Shown here: one piece after another, positions 1 to 8,043 of the stretch
Layout: every line of letters begins with the position of its first letter
Position numbering within the stretch: the stretch's first letter is position 1
Program-made: the position numbers and the translations under genes
Notes under the pieces: generated by a model
What the model saw: only the letters and a program-made list of their open reading frames with translations
The model's database searches: none
What the model was told of the DNA's origin: nothing
Origin: Alteromonadaceae bacterium
GTDB taxonomy: Bacteria > Pseudomonadota > Gammaproteobacteria > Pseudomonadales > Cellvibrionaceae
Length of the DNA: 41,712 nucleotides
Assembly: GCA_002746115.1 (NCBI GenBank)
Contig: NVXL01000002.1
Coordinates: forward strand, 81,717 to 123,428
Reading direction: 5' to 3'

Positions 1-348
1 TTTGTGGATATTAAAAGCGATGTTTGCATCATCCCTCCAAACTCTTTTGCCTTGGCGCGCACGGTCGAGTATTTTCGTATTCCGCGCAGCGTTTTAACGA
101 TTTGTTTGGGGAAGTCGACTTACGCGCGTTGCGGAATTATTGTTAATGTCACACCGCTAGAGCCTGAGTGGGAAGGGCACGTGACCTTGGAATTTTCTAA
201 CACTACACCGTTGCCAGCCAAAATATACGCCAACGAAGGTGTCGCTCAAATGCTTTTCTTTGAGAGTGATGAGGTGTGCGAGACGTCTTACGGCGATAGA
301 AACGGTAAATACCAAGGGCAGCGTGGCGTTACTTTACCACGCACTTAG
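1..348 (+). CDS. dcd: dCTP deaminase, 3' part (cut by window start)
   Basis: Dcd deaminates dCTP to dUTP, feeding dUMP and hence dTMP synthesis in the cytoplasm. The reading frame is open from base 1, and about 115 C-terminal residues of the usual ~188 are visible. Family signatures present are the nucleotide-binding stretch GKSTYARCG, the segment [15 protein letters not shown] that contains the catalytic glutamate, and the C-terminal [11 protein letters not shown] typical of Dcd. The GTG at base 4 is internal, not a start. The gene ends 32 bp before the stop of the convergent FHA-EAL gene. The family assignment is clear; only the N-terminal half is unseen. Confidence 0.93.
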   Translation, partial: FVDIKSDVCIIPPNSFALARTVEYFRIPRSVLTICLGKSTYARCGIIVNVTPLEPEWEGHVTLEFSNTTPLPAKIYANEGVAQMLFFESDEVCETSYGDRNGKYQGQRGVTLPRT

Positions 349-380
349 TTCAGCTCTGAGTAGGGCTTATCAGGCAGAGC

Positions 381-1508
381 TTAACAAGCTTGGGTTGAAA
401 AATTCTTGGCAGGTTGCGGTTTAGCGAAATAGTAACCTTGGTAGAATTCAAAACCCATTTTTGCGCATACCTCGTATTCGCCGCGTGTACTAACGCATTC
501 GGCTAAGGTATGAATCGATAACTCGGCGACAAGGTTTTTGAGGTGGCGCAATAAATTAACTCGCGATTCGTCTGCGCTATCGAGACTATCGATAAGCACG
601 CGGTCAAATTTGATCAAATCGGGTTTTGCCTCCACCATCTCCATTAAGCGAGATTGCCCGACACCAAAATCATCAAATGCGAGTTTAACCGAGAGCTTAT
701 CAAGGCGCTCTTTGAACATTCTTAGATAATCTGTTTCACCAGTGATGCATTGTTCGTGAATTTCCAGCGTGAGCTCAGCATTGGGGTGACGTTTGCGCAG
801 TTGTTGCATTGTAAACAGTACGCGCTCAGGGTCATTCATTTCCAAAGGGTGAGTATTGAGTAATAGGCTGCCAGTCAGGCCGTTCGCTTCTGCGACCGCG
901 ACGCCTTTATCCCGCATTAATTCAGACAGTTCAATCGCTAAGTTAAAACTCTCCGCAATGCGGAACAGCTCAATAGGCGTTGTAGGTAGGTCTTTGCTCG
1001 CGCCTCGGCCAAGCACCTCATAACCACAAACTTTCATACCTGCTCGTGCGTCGATAATGGGCTGAAAAGCCATATTAACGTTTTGAATTGATATTAGTTC
1101 TTCAAGTTCGCGTATGCCTGAGGGGAAGTGCTCGCTGAGCTGGTTGACGGAGATAAATTTGGTTTCGTCTGAGCTGCTCTCTTCCAATCCATTGGATGCA
1201 AGTGAGTGATGTTGATCAATAAGGCGAATCTCAGCTGAGCCAAGGTGGATGATATCGCCGTGGTCGAGATGTGTTGGTGCTTTGATGAGTTCTCGGTTCA
1301 CGTAAGTGCCGTTGCGACTGTCAAGATCCATGATCCAAAGGGCATCATTTCGTAACTCAAGTCTTGCGTGTTTTCTGGAAACCGAAGGTGAGTAAATTGT
1401 GAGGCCGAGTGATTCATCTCGTCCGAGAACCGCTGGTAGATTCTTAATATGTTGATGACTTACGGTGCCATCGTTGTGGAAATCACCTTCCAGATACCAG
1501 CTTGTCAT
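381..1508 (-). CDS. FHA-EAL protein, probable c-di-GMP phosphodiesterase
   Basis: This cytoplasmic protein of 375 aa fuses an N-terminal forkhead-associated (FHA) phosphothreonine-binding domain to a C-terminal EAL domain that hydrolyses cyclic di-GMP. The FHA domain (about residues 10-95) shows G29-R30, S44-R-K-H47 and N66-G-T68. The EAL domain (about 140-372) has EVLGR in place of EALxR, LLLNTHP, LEIHE, the DDFG metal motif, IKFDR, an LAEC glutamate and a final YQGYYFAKP. The catalytic set therefore looks complete and activity is likely. I chose ATG 1508 because GAGG lies 8 nt upstream; an in-frame TTG at 1535 would add 9 residues. There is no signal peptide or membrane segment. The signal is presumably a phosphorylated partner, but no Ser/Thr kinase is encoded in this window. 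Confidence 0.88.
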   Translation of the reverse strand: MTSWYLEGDFHNDGTVSHQHIKNLPAVLGRDESLGLTIYSPSVSRKHARLELRNDALWIMDLDSRNGTYVNRELIKAPTHLDHGDIIHLGSAEIRLIDQHHSLASNGLEESSSDETKFISVNQLSEHFPSGIRELEELISIQNVNMAFQPIIDARAGMKVCGYEVLGRGASKDLPTTPIELFRIAESFNLAIELSELMRDKGVAVAEANGLTGSLLLNTHPLEMNDPERVLFTMQQLRKRHPNAELTLEIHEQCITGETDYLRMFKERLDKLSVKLAFDDFGVGQSRLMEMVEAKPDLIKFDRVLIDSLDSADESRVNLLRHLKNLVAELSIHTLAECVSTRGEYEVCAKMGFEFYQGYYFAKPQPAKNFSTQAC

Positions 1509-1544
1509 TGGTCTAGCCTCGGTATGTGCTAACAATCAGTGCTT

Positions 1545-1570
1545 TTGGCGTAAATAGTTGGCGTAAATAG
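1545..1570. repeat. 13-bp perfect tandem duplication
   Basis: The unit TTGGCGTAAATAG occurs twice head to tail (1545-1557 and 1558-1570). It sits in the spacer between the FHA-EAL gene and sbcB, about 37 bp upstream of the FHA-EAL start. It could be a duplicated operator half or a simple replication duplication. Confidence 0.8.
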
Positions 1571-1773
1571 TGATGATACCTACAAGTATCGGCATAGATA
1601 GGCATGAATGCCAGTAATGTACGTCAGTCTTCGATAACGCTTACTGATAAGATAGTCATTAATTCTCAGGCTGTAGCTATATATATTATTATCAGTGTGA
1701 ATTTGTATCTGTAAATTAATTCGGTTATCAAAAGCGGGTTATCTAATGGCGATTTCGGAGGCTGAAAAAAGGT

Positions 1774-3231
1774 ATGAATACGTTCTATTGGCATGATTAC
1801 GAGACTTGGGGAGCACAACCCTCTATTGATCGACCCAGTCAGTTTGCTGGGGTTAGAACGGATGAGAATCTAAATATTATTGACTCGCCTTTGGTGATCT
1901 ATTGCCAGCCACCGGAAGACTTATGGCCTCACCCAGAGGCTTGCCTTGTGACCGGGCTAACGCCTCAGGTGGTGGCCAGTAAAGGTCTGCCAGAGCGGGA
2001 ATTTATTGCCAAAATACATCAACAGTTAGCCACGCCAAAGACTTGCGGTGTTGGGTATAATTCAATTCGATTTGACGACGAGGTGACGCGTTACACCTTG
2101 TATCGCAACTTTTATGACCCGTATGAGCGCGAGTGGCGCAACGGGAATTCTCGTTGGGATATTATTGATATGGTACGCCTCGTTTATGCTTTGCGCCCCG
2201 ATGGAATTGAATGGCCGGTGGTCGATGGCAAGCCGAGTTTTAAATTAGAAAACCTTACCGCTGCCAATGACATTGGTCATACTGCAGCGCATGATGCCTA
2301 TTCGGATGTTGAAGCGACGATTAATTTGGCAAAGCTGATTAAAAATAAAAAAACTGCCTTGTACGACTTTGTTTGCCAAAATCGCTCCAAACAAGCGGTT
2401 ATGAAAATGATGGATTTTGAATCACGTAAGCCTTTACTGCACATTTCTTCGCAGTTTCCGTCTACTCGTGGTTGTGTGGGTTTGATTGCTCCGATTGCCA
2501 TGCATCCGGTCAATAAAAATGCGGTGATATGTTATGAGTTGTCGGTCGATCCCTCTCCTTTAGCGGAGCTTAGCGCTGAGCAAATCCATCAACGTGTGTT
2601 TACCCGTGAAGAGGATCTGCCTGAAGGTCAGCAACGCTTACCGATAAAATTAGTACACTTGAACAAGAGCCCAATATTGACGACGCCAAAATTGCTCGAC
2701 GCTGATGCATCAAGACGGCTTGGGATTGATAAGACGATGTGTGAGCGTCATTGGCAAAGCCTGAAAAACTTAGATATTGCCGACAAATTGCGGCAAGTGC
2801 ATCGTTTGGCGAATTTCGAAGGCGGGTCTGATCCTGAAACGCAGCTTTATGATGGTTTTATTGGGGATGCTGATAAGCGTGAGATGGCCAAAGTACGTGA
2901 CGCTACCGTCAGTACACTGGTGGCGATGCGCCCCGACTTTTCAGATGCAAGATTAAAGCAGATGTTCAGTCGCTATTTAGCCCGTAATCATTTTGATCAA
3001 TTGAGCGATACAGCTAAGCAGCAGTGGCACGCATTCGTAAGGCAGCGGCTGTTAACTGGCTCTGAAGACCGTGGCAGTACACGCTTGTCATATGAAGGTT
3101 TAATGGCCAGAATTCAGGCCTTGACGGATGAGGTTGGGCAGAGTGCCGCTAATATCGCAATATTGTCGGAGCTGCGAAATCACGCCCTGTCTAAGGCTGA
3201 GCAATATCAGCTGGATCACCCCGAAATATGA
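1774..3231 (+). CDS. sbcB: Exodeoxyribonuclease I
   Basis: ExoI degrades single-stranded DNA 3' to 5' in recombination and mismatch repair. The 485-aa product matches the E. coli enzyme in length (~475) and along its whole sequence. The DnaQ-like exonuclease core carries D8 and E10 in HDYET, the RFDDE motif near residues 99-103, and the H173-D174...D178 motif (HDAYSD). The central SH3-like and C-terminal helical parts keep landmarks such as KLVHLNKSP and QLYDGF. ATG 1774 has a purine-rich GGAGG about 12 nt upstream. The gene stands alone, with 139 bp to the downstream ORF and a 265-bp spacer from the divergent FHA-EAL gene. Confidence 0.97.
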   Translation: MNTFYWHDYETWGAQPSIDRPSQFAGVRTDENLNIIDSPLVIYCQPPEDLWPHPEACLVTGLTPQVVASKGLPEREFIAKIHQQLATPKTCGVGYNSIRFDDEVTRYTLYRNFYDPYEREWRNGNSRWDIIDMVRLVYALRPDGIEWPVVDGKPSFKLENLTAANDIGHTAAHDAYSDVEATINLAKLIKNKKTALYDFVCQNRSKQAVMKMMDFESRKPLLHISSQFPSTRGCVGLIAPIAMHPVNKNAVICYELSVDPSPLAELSAEQIHQRVFTREEDLPEGQQRLPIKLVHLNKSPILTTPKLLDADASRRLGIDKTMCERHWQSLKNLDIADKLRQVHRLANFEGGSDPETQLYDGFIGDADKREMAKVRDATVSTLVAMRPDFSDARLKQMFSRYLARNHFDQLSDTAKQQWHAFVRQRLLTGSEDRGSTRLSYEGLMARIQALTDEVGQSAANIAILSELRNHALSKAEQYQLDHPEI

Positions 3232-3418
3232 CAGCGGCTAAGACTGTTATTAAGGCCGTGATTAAGCTTGGAACTAAGGTCAAAAGTAGGCCACAGGATT
3301 GCTATTCAAAAGCCGCTTATGGGCGCTTGGTAGAATAATTGATTTACCATAGCCCTTTTGAAGGCTAGAATTGCGACCTGAAAATACCACCTTTTCATTT
3401 TCAGTGAGGTACATAACC

Positions 3419-4429
3419 TTGGATTTTGCAGGCGCCAATATATTATCGGTAGAGCAGTTTGAACGTGCAGATATCGAGCGAATTTTTTCCGTTGCCGATT
3501 CTATGGAGCCTTATGCGTTAAGGCACAAAGTTACCCGAGTTTTAGAGGGAGCCATTTTAGGGAATATGTTTTTTGAGCCTAGTACCCGTACACGGATCAG
3601 CTTTGGTTGTGCGTTTAATCTGTTAGGGGGGGAGGTACGTGAGACAACGGGCTTTCAAAGCTCGGCCATAGCGAAAGGTGAATCCTTATACGATACCGCT
3701 AGAGTGCTATCCGGTTATAGTGATGTGATTTGCATGCGCCACCCAGGAGAAGGTTCTGTCGGTGAGTTTTCCGCTGCGAGCCGTGTTCCTGTTATCAATG
3801 GAGGCGATGGTGCGAACGAACATCCCAGTCAAGCCTTGTTGGATCTTTACACTATACAAAAAGAATTGCGTGCCCTAGGCCGCACCTTAAATGGTTTGCG
3901 CATAGCAATGATTGGCGATTTAAAATATGGTCGAACAGTGCACTCACTCAGCCATCTGCTGTGTCTTTTTAATGACCTACATGTTGTTTTAATCTCGCCT
4001 GATGAATTGGCAATGCCAGATGAGTACGTGACTAAGTTGCGAGATCACGGCCATCAAGTATCGGTGACATCCGACTTACCAAATAATATCAGCCACGTTG
4101 ATATTGTGTACTCGACGCGTATCCAAGAAGAGCGCTTTGCCTCCAAACAAGAGGCGGATTCATACCGTGGACGCTTTCGCTTAAACCAAGCCATATATAC
4201 AAAATACTGCGAGCCAAACACCGTCATCATGCATCCTCTGCCACGGGATTCCCGTGCAGATGCTAATGAACTGGATAATGATTTAAACCAGAACCCGAAT
4301 TTAGCCATTTTCCGCCAGGCGGATAATGGCCTGTTAGTTAGGATGGCCTTGTTTGCGATGATTTTGGATGTGGTTGAGCAAGTGGATAAATATGCGAGGC
4401 CGGTTAATTGGTTTCATAAACGTTCGTAG
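3419..4429 (+). CDS. pyrB: Aspartate carbamoyltransferase catalytic chain
   Basis: This enzyme condenses carbamoyl phosphate with aspartate, the first committed step of pyrimidine synthesis. In the 336-aa product I see the carbamoyl-phosphate site STRTR (residues 55-59), the inter-subunit loop lysine in AIAKGES (K86), HPSQALLD (from H135), GDLKYGRTVHS, the ATCase-type segment TRIQEERF, and HPLPR (272-276). ATCase is preferred over ornithine carbamoyltransferase because of GRTVHS and the Arg-rich aspartate loop. I chose TTG 3419 because GAGG lies 9 nt upstream and the reading frame there gives the family-like N-terminus; the frame stays open back to TTG 3371. No pyrI or pyrC lies beside it, so it does not sit in the usual pyrBI operon. 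Confidence 0.9.
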   Translation: MDFAGANILSVEQFERADIERIFSVADSMEPYALRHKVTRVLEGAILGNMFFEPSTRTRISFGCAFNLLGGEVRETTGFQSSAIAKGESLYDTARVLSGYSDVICMRHPGEGSVGEFSAASRVPVINGGDGANEHPSQALLDLYTIQKELRALGRTLNGLRIAMIGDLKYGRTVHSLSHLLCLFNDLHVVLISPDELAMPDEYVTKLRDHGHQVSVTSDLPNNISHVDIVYSTRIQEERFASKQEADSYRGRFRLNQAIYTKYCEPNTVIMHPLPRDSRADANELDNDLNQNPNLAIFRQADNGLLVRMALFAMILDVVEQVDKYARPVNWFHKRS

Positions 4430-4756
4430 GCCGATATTGGCTTATGCAAAATAGTTTGGGATCACAGCAGGTTGATACGCTTATACACACTGGGGCACCC
4501 TGACTGCAACACTGTGTTTTTTATGTGCAACGTATCACATACGCCGCTTTCTTATAACAAAACCACTTTTTAATAACTAAAAAGGTAATAAGGTGCTAGT
4601 GGCTATCTTGAAATGTTATTTGATGTTCTCTGCACTGTGATTTGAATCTCGTTGCATATCGACTACTCACTTATACTTAAACTACAAATCGAATTAAGTG
4701 TCACCAGCGATTTCAGCTGGTGTCGGTAACATAGTAAGAGAGTGAGGTAACGCGTT
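4430..4756. other. Non-coding spacer, pyrB to EF-hand gene
   Basis: This 327-bp AT-rich stretch has no convincing ORF. It holds a 7-bp AT-rich hairpin (CTTTTTA/TAAAAAG, 4566-4584) and a stronger one at 4702-4722, described separately. I could not find a well-spaced sigma-70 promoter, so the promoter of the EF-hand gene is unplaced. Confidence 0.5.
4702..4722 (+). promoter_or_regulatory. Hairpin just upstream of the EF-hand gene
   Basis: CACCAGC and GCTGGTG form a perfect 7-bp stem with a 7-nt loop, ending 34 bp before the ATG at 4757. There is no T-run, so it is not a typical terminator. It could be a 5'-UTR structure or an operator; its function is unknown. Confidence 0.4.
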
Positions 4757-5266
4757 ATGACCAGTCAGTTTCTAGTACGGTATGTAGGCGCTTTGGCATT
4801 GGGATTTGCCTCTATTTATGTTCTAGCAGACAGCACTTTGATGGATCAGACCGAAGCGCAGCCTGAAGCCAAGCTTGGCTTGTTGGCTAAGTATGATGTC
4901 AACGGAGATCGAGCGATCTCCGCGGATGAGATCAGTGAGAAACGCAAGCGCGTTTTCTCTGTTCTTGATGTCGATCTCGATGGCGAAGTGTCGTTTGGGG
5001 AATACAAGCGTGTTGATGAGCTGCGCCGTAAAGCGATGCTTGAGGCGCGGTTTAATAAGTTAGACATTGACAATGATGGTAGTGTCAGCGGTGAAGAGTA
5101 CAGTTCTTATCTCGGTAGTTTTGATCGCTTTGATAGCAACGGCGATGGTTATATCACCGGCAAAGAGATTAAAGGCAAGAAAACTACTAAGCTTGCTAAA
5201 TCGGGCGGTAAAAAAGACAAATCACTCTGTGTGCTTTGGCTTTGCGTACGTAATAGTATTCATTAA
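4757..5266 (+). CDS. Secreted four-EF-hand calcium-binding protein
   Basis: This 169-aa protein starts with a signal peptide (hydrophobic residues about 8-23, likely cleavage after A24 in VLA-DS). Four canonical 12-residue EF-hand loops follow: D47-E58, D71-E82, D103-E114 and D126-E137. Each has Asp or Asn at positions 1, 3 and 5 and Glu at 12, so all four should bind Ca2+. The loops are spaced as two pairs, calmodulin-like. The C-terminus is lysine-rich and then ends in a hydrophobic stretch containing two cysteines. It should act in the periplasm or outside the cell. No target or enzyme domain is present, and the neighbours give no clue to its role. Confidence 0.85.
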   Translation: MTSQFLVRYVGALALGFASIYVLADSTLMDQTEAQPEAKLGLLAKYDVNGDRAISADEISEKRKRVFSVLDVDLDGEVSFGEYKRVDELRRKAMLEARFNKLDIDNDGSVSGEEYSSYLGSFDRFDSNGDGYITGKEIKGKKTTKLAKSGGKKDKSLCVLWLCVRNSIH

Positions 5267-5286
5267 TCAATCTCGAATTTCACTAG

Positions 5287-5302
5287 GCGCTTGATCAAGC
5301 GC
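5287..5302. terminator. 16-bp perfect palindrome between convergent genes
   Basis: GCGCTTGATCAAGCGC is self-complementary (6-bp stem, GATC loop). It lies between the convergent ends of the EF-hand gene and the REC-GGDEF-REC gene, where a shared terminator would sit. It lacks a good T-run on either strand, so a termination role is only tentative. Confidence 0.35.
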
Positions 5303-5328
5303 TTAACTTAAAGCCCAATCCCCCACCT

Positions 5329-6615
5329 CTAATGCGGATGAATGTATTGGCTTACTTTGGCTAGCAGTTGTTCGCTATCAATGGGTTTTTGCAGGCAAGA
5401 CGTTGCATGAACCTGCTCTGTTAAAGCTTTCAGTTCACTTGTTTCAATTGATGAAATAATAATCAGAGGGATTTTTGCCGTCACTGTATTTGACTGAAGA
5501 CGCGCGCAAAAAGCTTGTCCGTTTAAGCCTTTTAAGTGCATATTCAGTAGGATCATATCAGGTCTAAACTCTTCCGCTAGGGCGATGCATTCGTCTGGCT
5601 CGCACGAGGATATGATTGAGCAATGCTGGCGTAGTTTTTCGTTCAAGCTTGCAATTGCGTCTTCGCAGTCATCGATCACTAAGATCTTACTTTTGGGGTT
5701 GTACTCTTTAACACAGCATCGGTTGCGGCCATTGTGCTTGGCTTTGTATAGCGCCTGATCCGCTTGGTCGATCTGAAATTCTAAGTCTGTACCTGCAGTA
5801 AAATTCACGACACTTGCGCCAATGCTTACGGTGACAACCGCATTGACCAGGGAGGCTCGATGCTTGACGCCGAGCCGCTCTATGGCAGAGCGTATGACCT
5901 CGCAGATATGAATCGCTCCACGTTCTGGGGTGTTTGGTAAAATTGCGACAAACTCTTCCCCGCCGTAACGAGCGACAATGTCCCCAGCACGGGACAAGCA
6001 TTTTAATAGCGTTTGGGCAACTTCACGAATACAGTCGTCACCTGCTAGGTGGCCATAGTGGTCGTTATAGAGTTTAAAGAAATCGATATCTAGCAGAATA
6101 ATCGTGAAAGGTTCTTTGTTACGCTGTGATAGCTTCCATATTTCGTGCGCTTTTTCTTCAAATGTACGGCGGTTGTATAATTGCGTAAGACCGTCACGTT
6201 GGCTGAGTATTGTGAGTTCATCGTTAAGGTCGCTTAACTCTTTGCGCATTTCGGTAATGCGTGCCATCGCGCGAATTTTTGCGTTGAGAATAATTTGGCT
6301 TATAGGTTTAATTAAGTAATCGTCGCCGCCAGCGGCAATGCCAGCTTCAAGGCTGGAGTCTTCACTTCTTCCAGTGACGAAGATAATGGGTATCCAATGA
6401 TCGCCTAACCATTCTCGGATGAGTTGAGTTGTTTCAAACCCATTGAGCCCAGGCATCTCGACATCCATGATGACCATATCAACCGGGTTTTTTTCTAGGA
6501 TCTGTAAGGCACCCTCACCGCTCTCGGCGACAACGGGTTCATGTCCGGCTGCGCTGATATATGAGCACATGACATGACGCAGAGTTGCACTGTCTTCAAC
6601 GAGCAGAATTTTCAT
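5329..6615 (-). CDS. REC-GGDEF-REC response regulator, diguanylate cyclase
   Basis: This soluble 428-aa protein probably makes cyclic di-GMP. Receiver 1 (about 1-120) has the E7-D8 acid pair, phosphoacceptor D51 and K103. The GGDEF domain (about 135-300) has an active GGEEF (218-222) and, five residues before it, the RxxD inhibitory site R209-D212, predicting product feedback. Receiver 2 (about 308-428) keeps D315-D316 and K410, but the phosphoacceptor position is N358 (LLNMH), so it should not be phosphorylated normally. PleD has REC-REC-GGDEF, so the domain order here is different. It is divergent from the acyltransferase gene and has no adjacent histidine kinase, so its input is unknown. 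Confidence 0.92.
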   Translation of the reverse strand: MKILLVEDSATLRHVMCSYISAAGHEPVVAESGEGALQILEKNPVDMVIMDVEMPGLNGFETTQLIREWLGDHWIPIIFVTGRSEDSSLEAGIAAGGDDYLIKPISQIILNAKIRAMARITEMRKELSDLNDELTILSQRDGLTQLYNRRTFEEKAHEIWKLSQRNKEPFTIILLDIDFFKLYNDHYGHLAGDDCIREVAQTLLKCLSRAGDIVARYGGEEFVAILPNTPERGAIHICEVIRSAIERLGVKHRASLVNAVVTVSIGASVVNFTAGTDLEFQIDQADQALYKAKHNGRNRCCVKEYNPKSKILVIDDCEDAIASLNEKLRQHCSIISSCEPDECIALAEEFRPDMILLNMHLKGLNGQAFCARLQSNTVTAKIPLIIISSIETSELKALTEQVHATSCLQKPIDSEQLLAKVSQYIHPH

Positions 6616-6751
6616 AAATTTATAAAATCAAACACGATTGCTTTGATCTTATCATAGGAGAGAAAAGGCATTAAGACCCCACCGATATCTGCTTTTGTGG
6701 TGTTCTGCTGAAAAAAACAGAATATTCGCACGGCTAGGAGGCATGAATCTT

Positions 6752-6780
6752 TAGTCAAGCTATAAACGGCGCGGTATAAT
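6752..6780 (+). promoter_or_regulatory. Sigma-70 promoter for acyltransferase-dinG
   Basis: The -35 TAGTCA (6752-6757) and a consensus -10 TATAAT (6775-6780) are 17 bp apart, followed by a predicted ~70-nt leader and AGGG before ATG 6859. This is the only good promoter seen ahead of the two-gene unit. Confidence 0.6.
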
Positions 6781-6858
6781 CGCCGCCTTAATTTGCATAT
6801 TGGGCGCTTCTTTGGGGCTATCCAATTATTGTGACATACAATCATCTCAGGGTTAACC

Positions 6859-8019
6859 ATGTCTGAATTTGATGATATTCGTCCATATAATGATGACGAA
6901 GTAAAACCGGTGCTGAATCGGCTTATTAATGATCGTGAATGTATCGACACGCTCGTAAAGCTTAAGTTTCCTAAATCAGCTGCTTATTTAGCGCCTGTGT
7001 TACGCAAACTTGCGCGCTCGAAGCTCAATAAAGTCGCCGGAAAAATTCACACCGTGGCTGACTTTCAGCATTTTATGGAAGGCATGGTCAAAGATGTGGT
7101 CGATAACACTATTGATGAGCTAAGTGTCTCCGGGCTTGAACGCCTAGATAAGGATCAAGCGCACTTATTTATTAGTAATCATCGTGACATTACGATGGAT
7201 TCTGCCATGGTGAACTTTTCTTTGTACCATGCAGGCTTCGGCACCTTACGTATTGCTGCAGGGGATAATCTCCTCACTAAGCCCTTTGCTTCTGATCTGA
7301 TGCGCCTCAACAAAAGTTTTATTGTGAATCGCTCGGCCACGTCGCTGCGTGAAAAATTGAAAGCAGCTAAACTTTTATCACGTTATATTCATCACTCAGT
7401 GGTTGAGGATGGTGAGAGCGTCTGGATTGCTCAGCGCGAAGGTCGAGCAAAAGATGGCATTGATAAGACGAATCCGGCTATTGTGAGTATGTTAGCGCTG
7501 AGCAGGAAAAAGCCAGAGCCGCTTGAGGAGCACTTTCGTCGGATACGCATTGTTCCGGTGACAATTTCATATGAGTATGACCCCTGTGGCTTTGATAAAG
7601 CGCGGGAACTTTATGAAATAGAGACTAACGGCTCTTACACCAAAGGTGAGCAGGAGGACGTGGCGAGCATCGCTAAGGGCATTACCGGCTACAAAGGCGA
7701 TGTGCACCTGACTTTCGGTAAAATTTTGAACGATGCCTATGAAAGTACGGATGAAGTTCATGCTGAGCTAGATCGTCAAATCGATCGCAATTACGTTTTA
7801 CATGCCAGTAATTGTTTTGCCTATGAAATGCTAGAGGGAAAAATACCAAATGTTCCAATAGGTAAGACGCAAACGCCATTTGCCGATTTAGATTTGTCTG
7901 AGAGGCGTAAAACGTATAAAAAATATATCGACTCGTGTCCACAGCAGCACTTAAAAATATTATTGCGCTGCTACGCTAACCCGGTATATAAGCACCTTGA
8001 GCTAACCGGGGCTACTTAA
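6859..8019 (+). CDS. PlsC/PlsB-like glycerolipid acyltransferase
   Basis: This 386-aa protein belongs to the glycerophosphate acyltransferase superfamily, which attaches acyl chains to glycerol-phosphate or related acceptors at the membrane. Visible motifs are the catalytic block SNHRDITMD (around residue 107), the KSFIVNRS block, REGRAKDG (motif III, EGxR) and IVPVTISYEYDP (motif IV proline). The His-Asp spacing is HX5D (or HxD) rather than the classical HX4D. The protein is much longer than PlsC (~245 aa) and has a ~95-residue N-terminal region, but is shorter than PlsB (~800). There is no obvious transmembrane helix. ATG 6859 has AGGG upstream. The gene precedes dinG by 24 bp, probably as one transcript. 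The substrate cannot be told from sequence. Confidence 0.78.
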   Translation: MSEFDDIRPYNDDEVKPVLNRLINDRECIDTLVKLKFPKSAAYLAPVLRKLARSKLNKVAGKIHTVADFQHFMEGMVKDVVDNTIDELSVSGLERLDKDQAHLFISNHRDITMDSAMVNFSLYHAGFGTLRIAAGDNLLTKPFASDLMRLNKSFIVNRSATSLREKLKAAKLLSRYIHHSVVEDGESVWIAQREGRAKDGIDKTNPAIVSMLALSRKKPEPLEEHFRRIRIVPVTISYEYDPCGFDKARELYEIETNGSYTKGEQEDVASIAKGITGYKGDVHLTFGKILNDAYESTDEVHAELDRQIDRNYVLHASNCFAYEMLEGKIPNVPIGKTQTPFADLDLSERRKTYKKYIDSCPQQHLKILLRCYANPVYKHLELTGAT

Positions 8020-8043
8020 GCTCATTCAACTGGCCTTGCCCTC

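Noticed and set aside
3371-3418. Longer start for pyrB at TTG 3371
   Set aside because: The added 16 residues are not family-like, while TTG 3419 has GAGG at a good distance.
6612-6950. 112-codon minus-strand frame between the GGDEF and acyltransferase genes
   Set aside because: It overlaps the acyltransferase start and its promoter, has no recognisable domain and ends inside the GGDEF start; antisense shadow.
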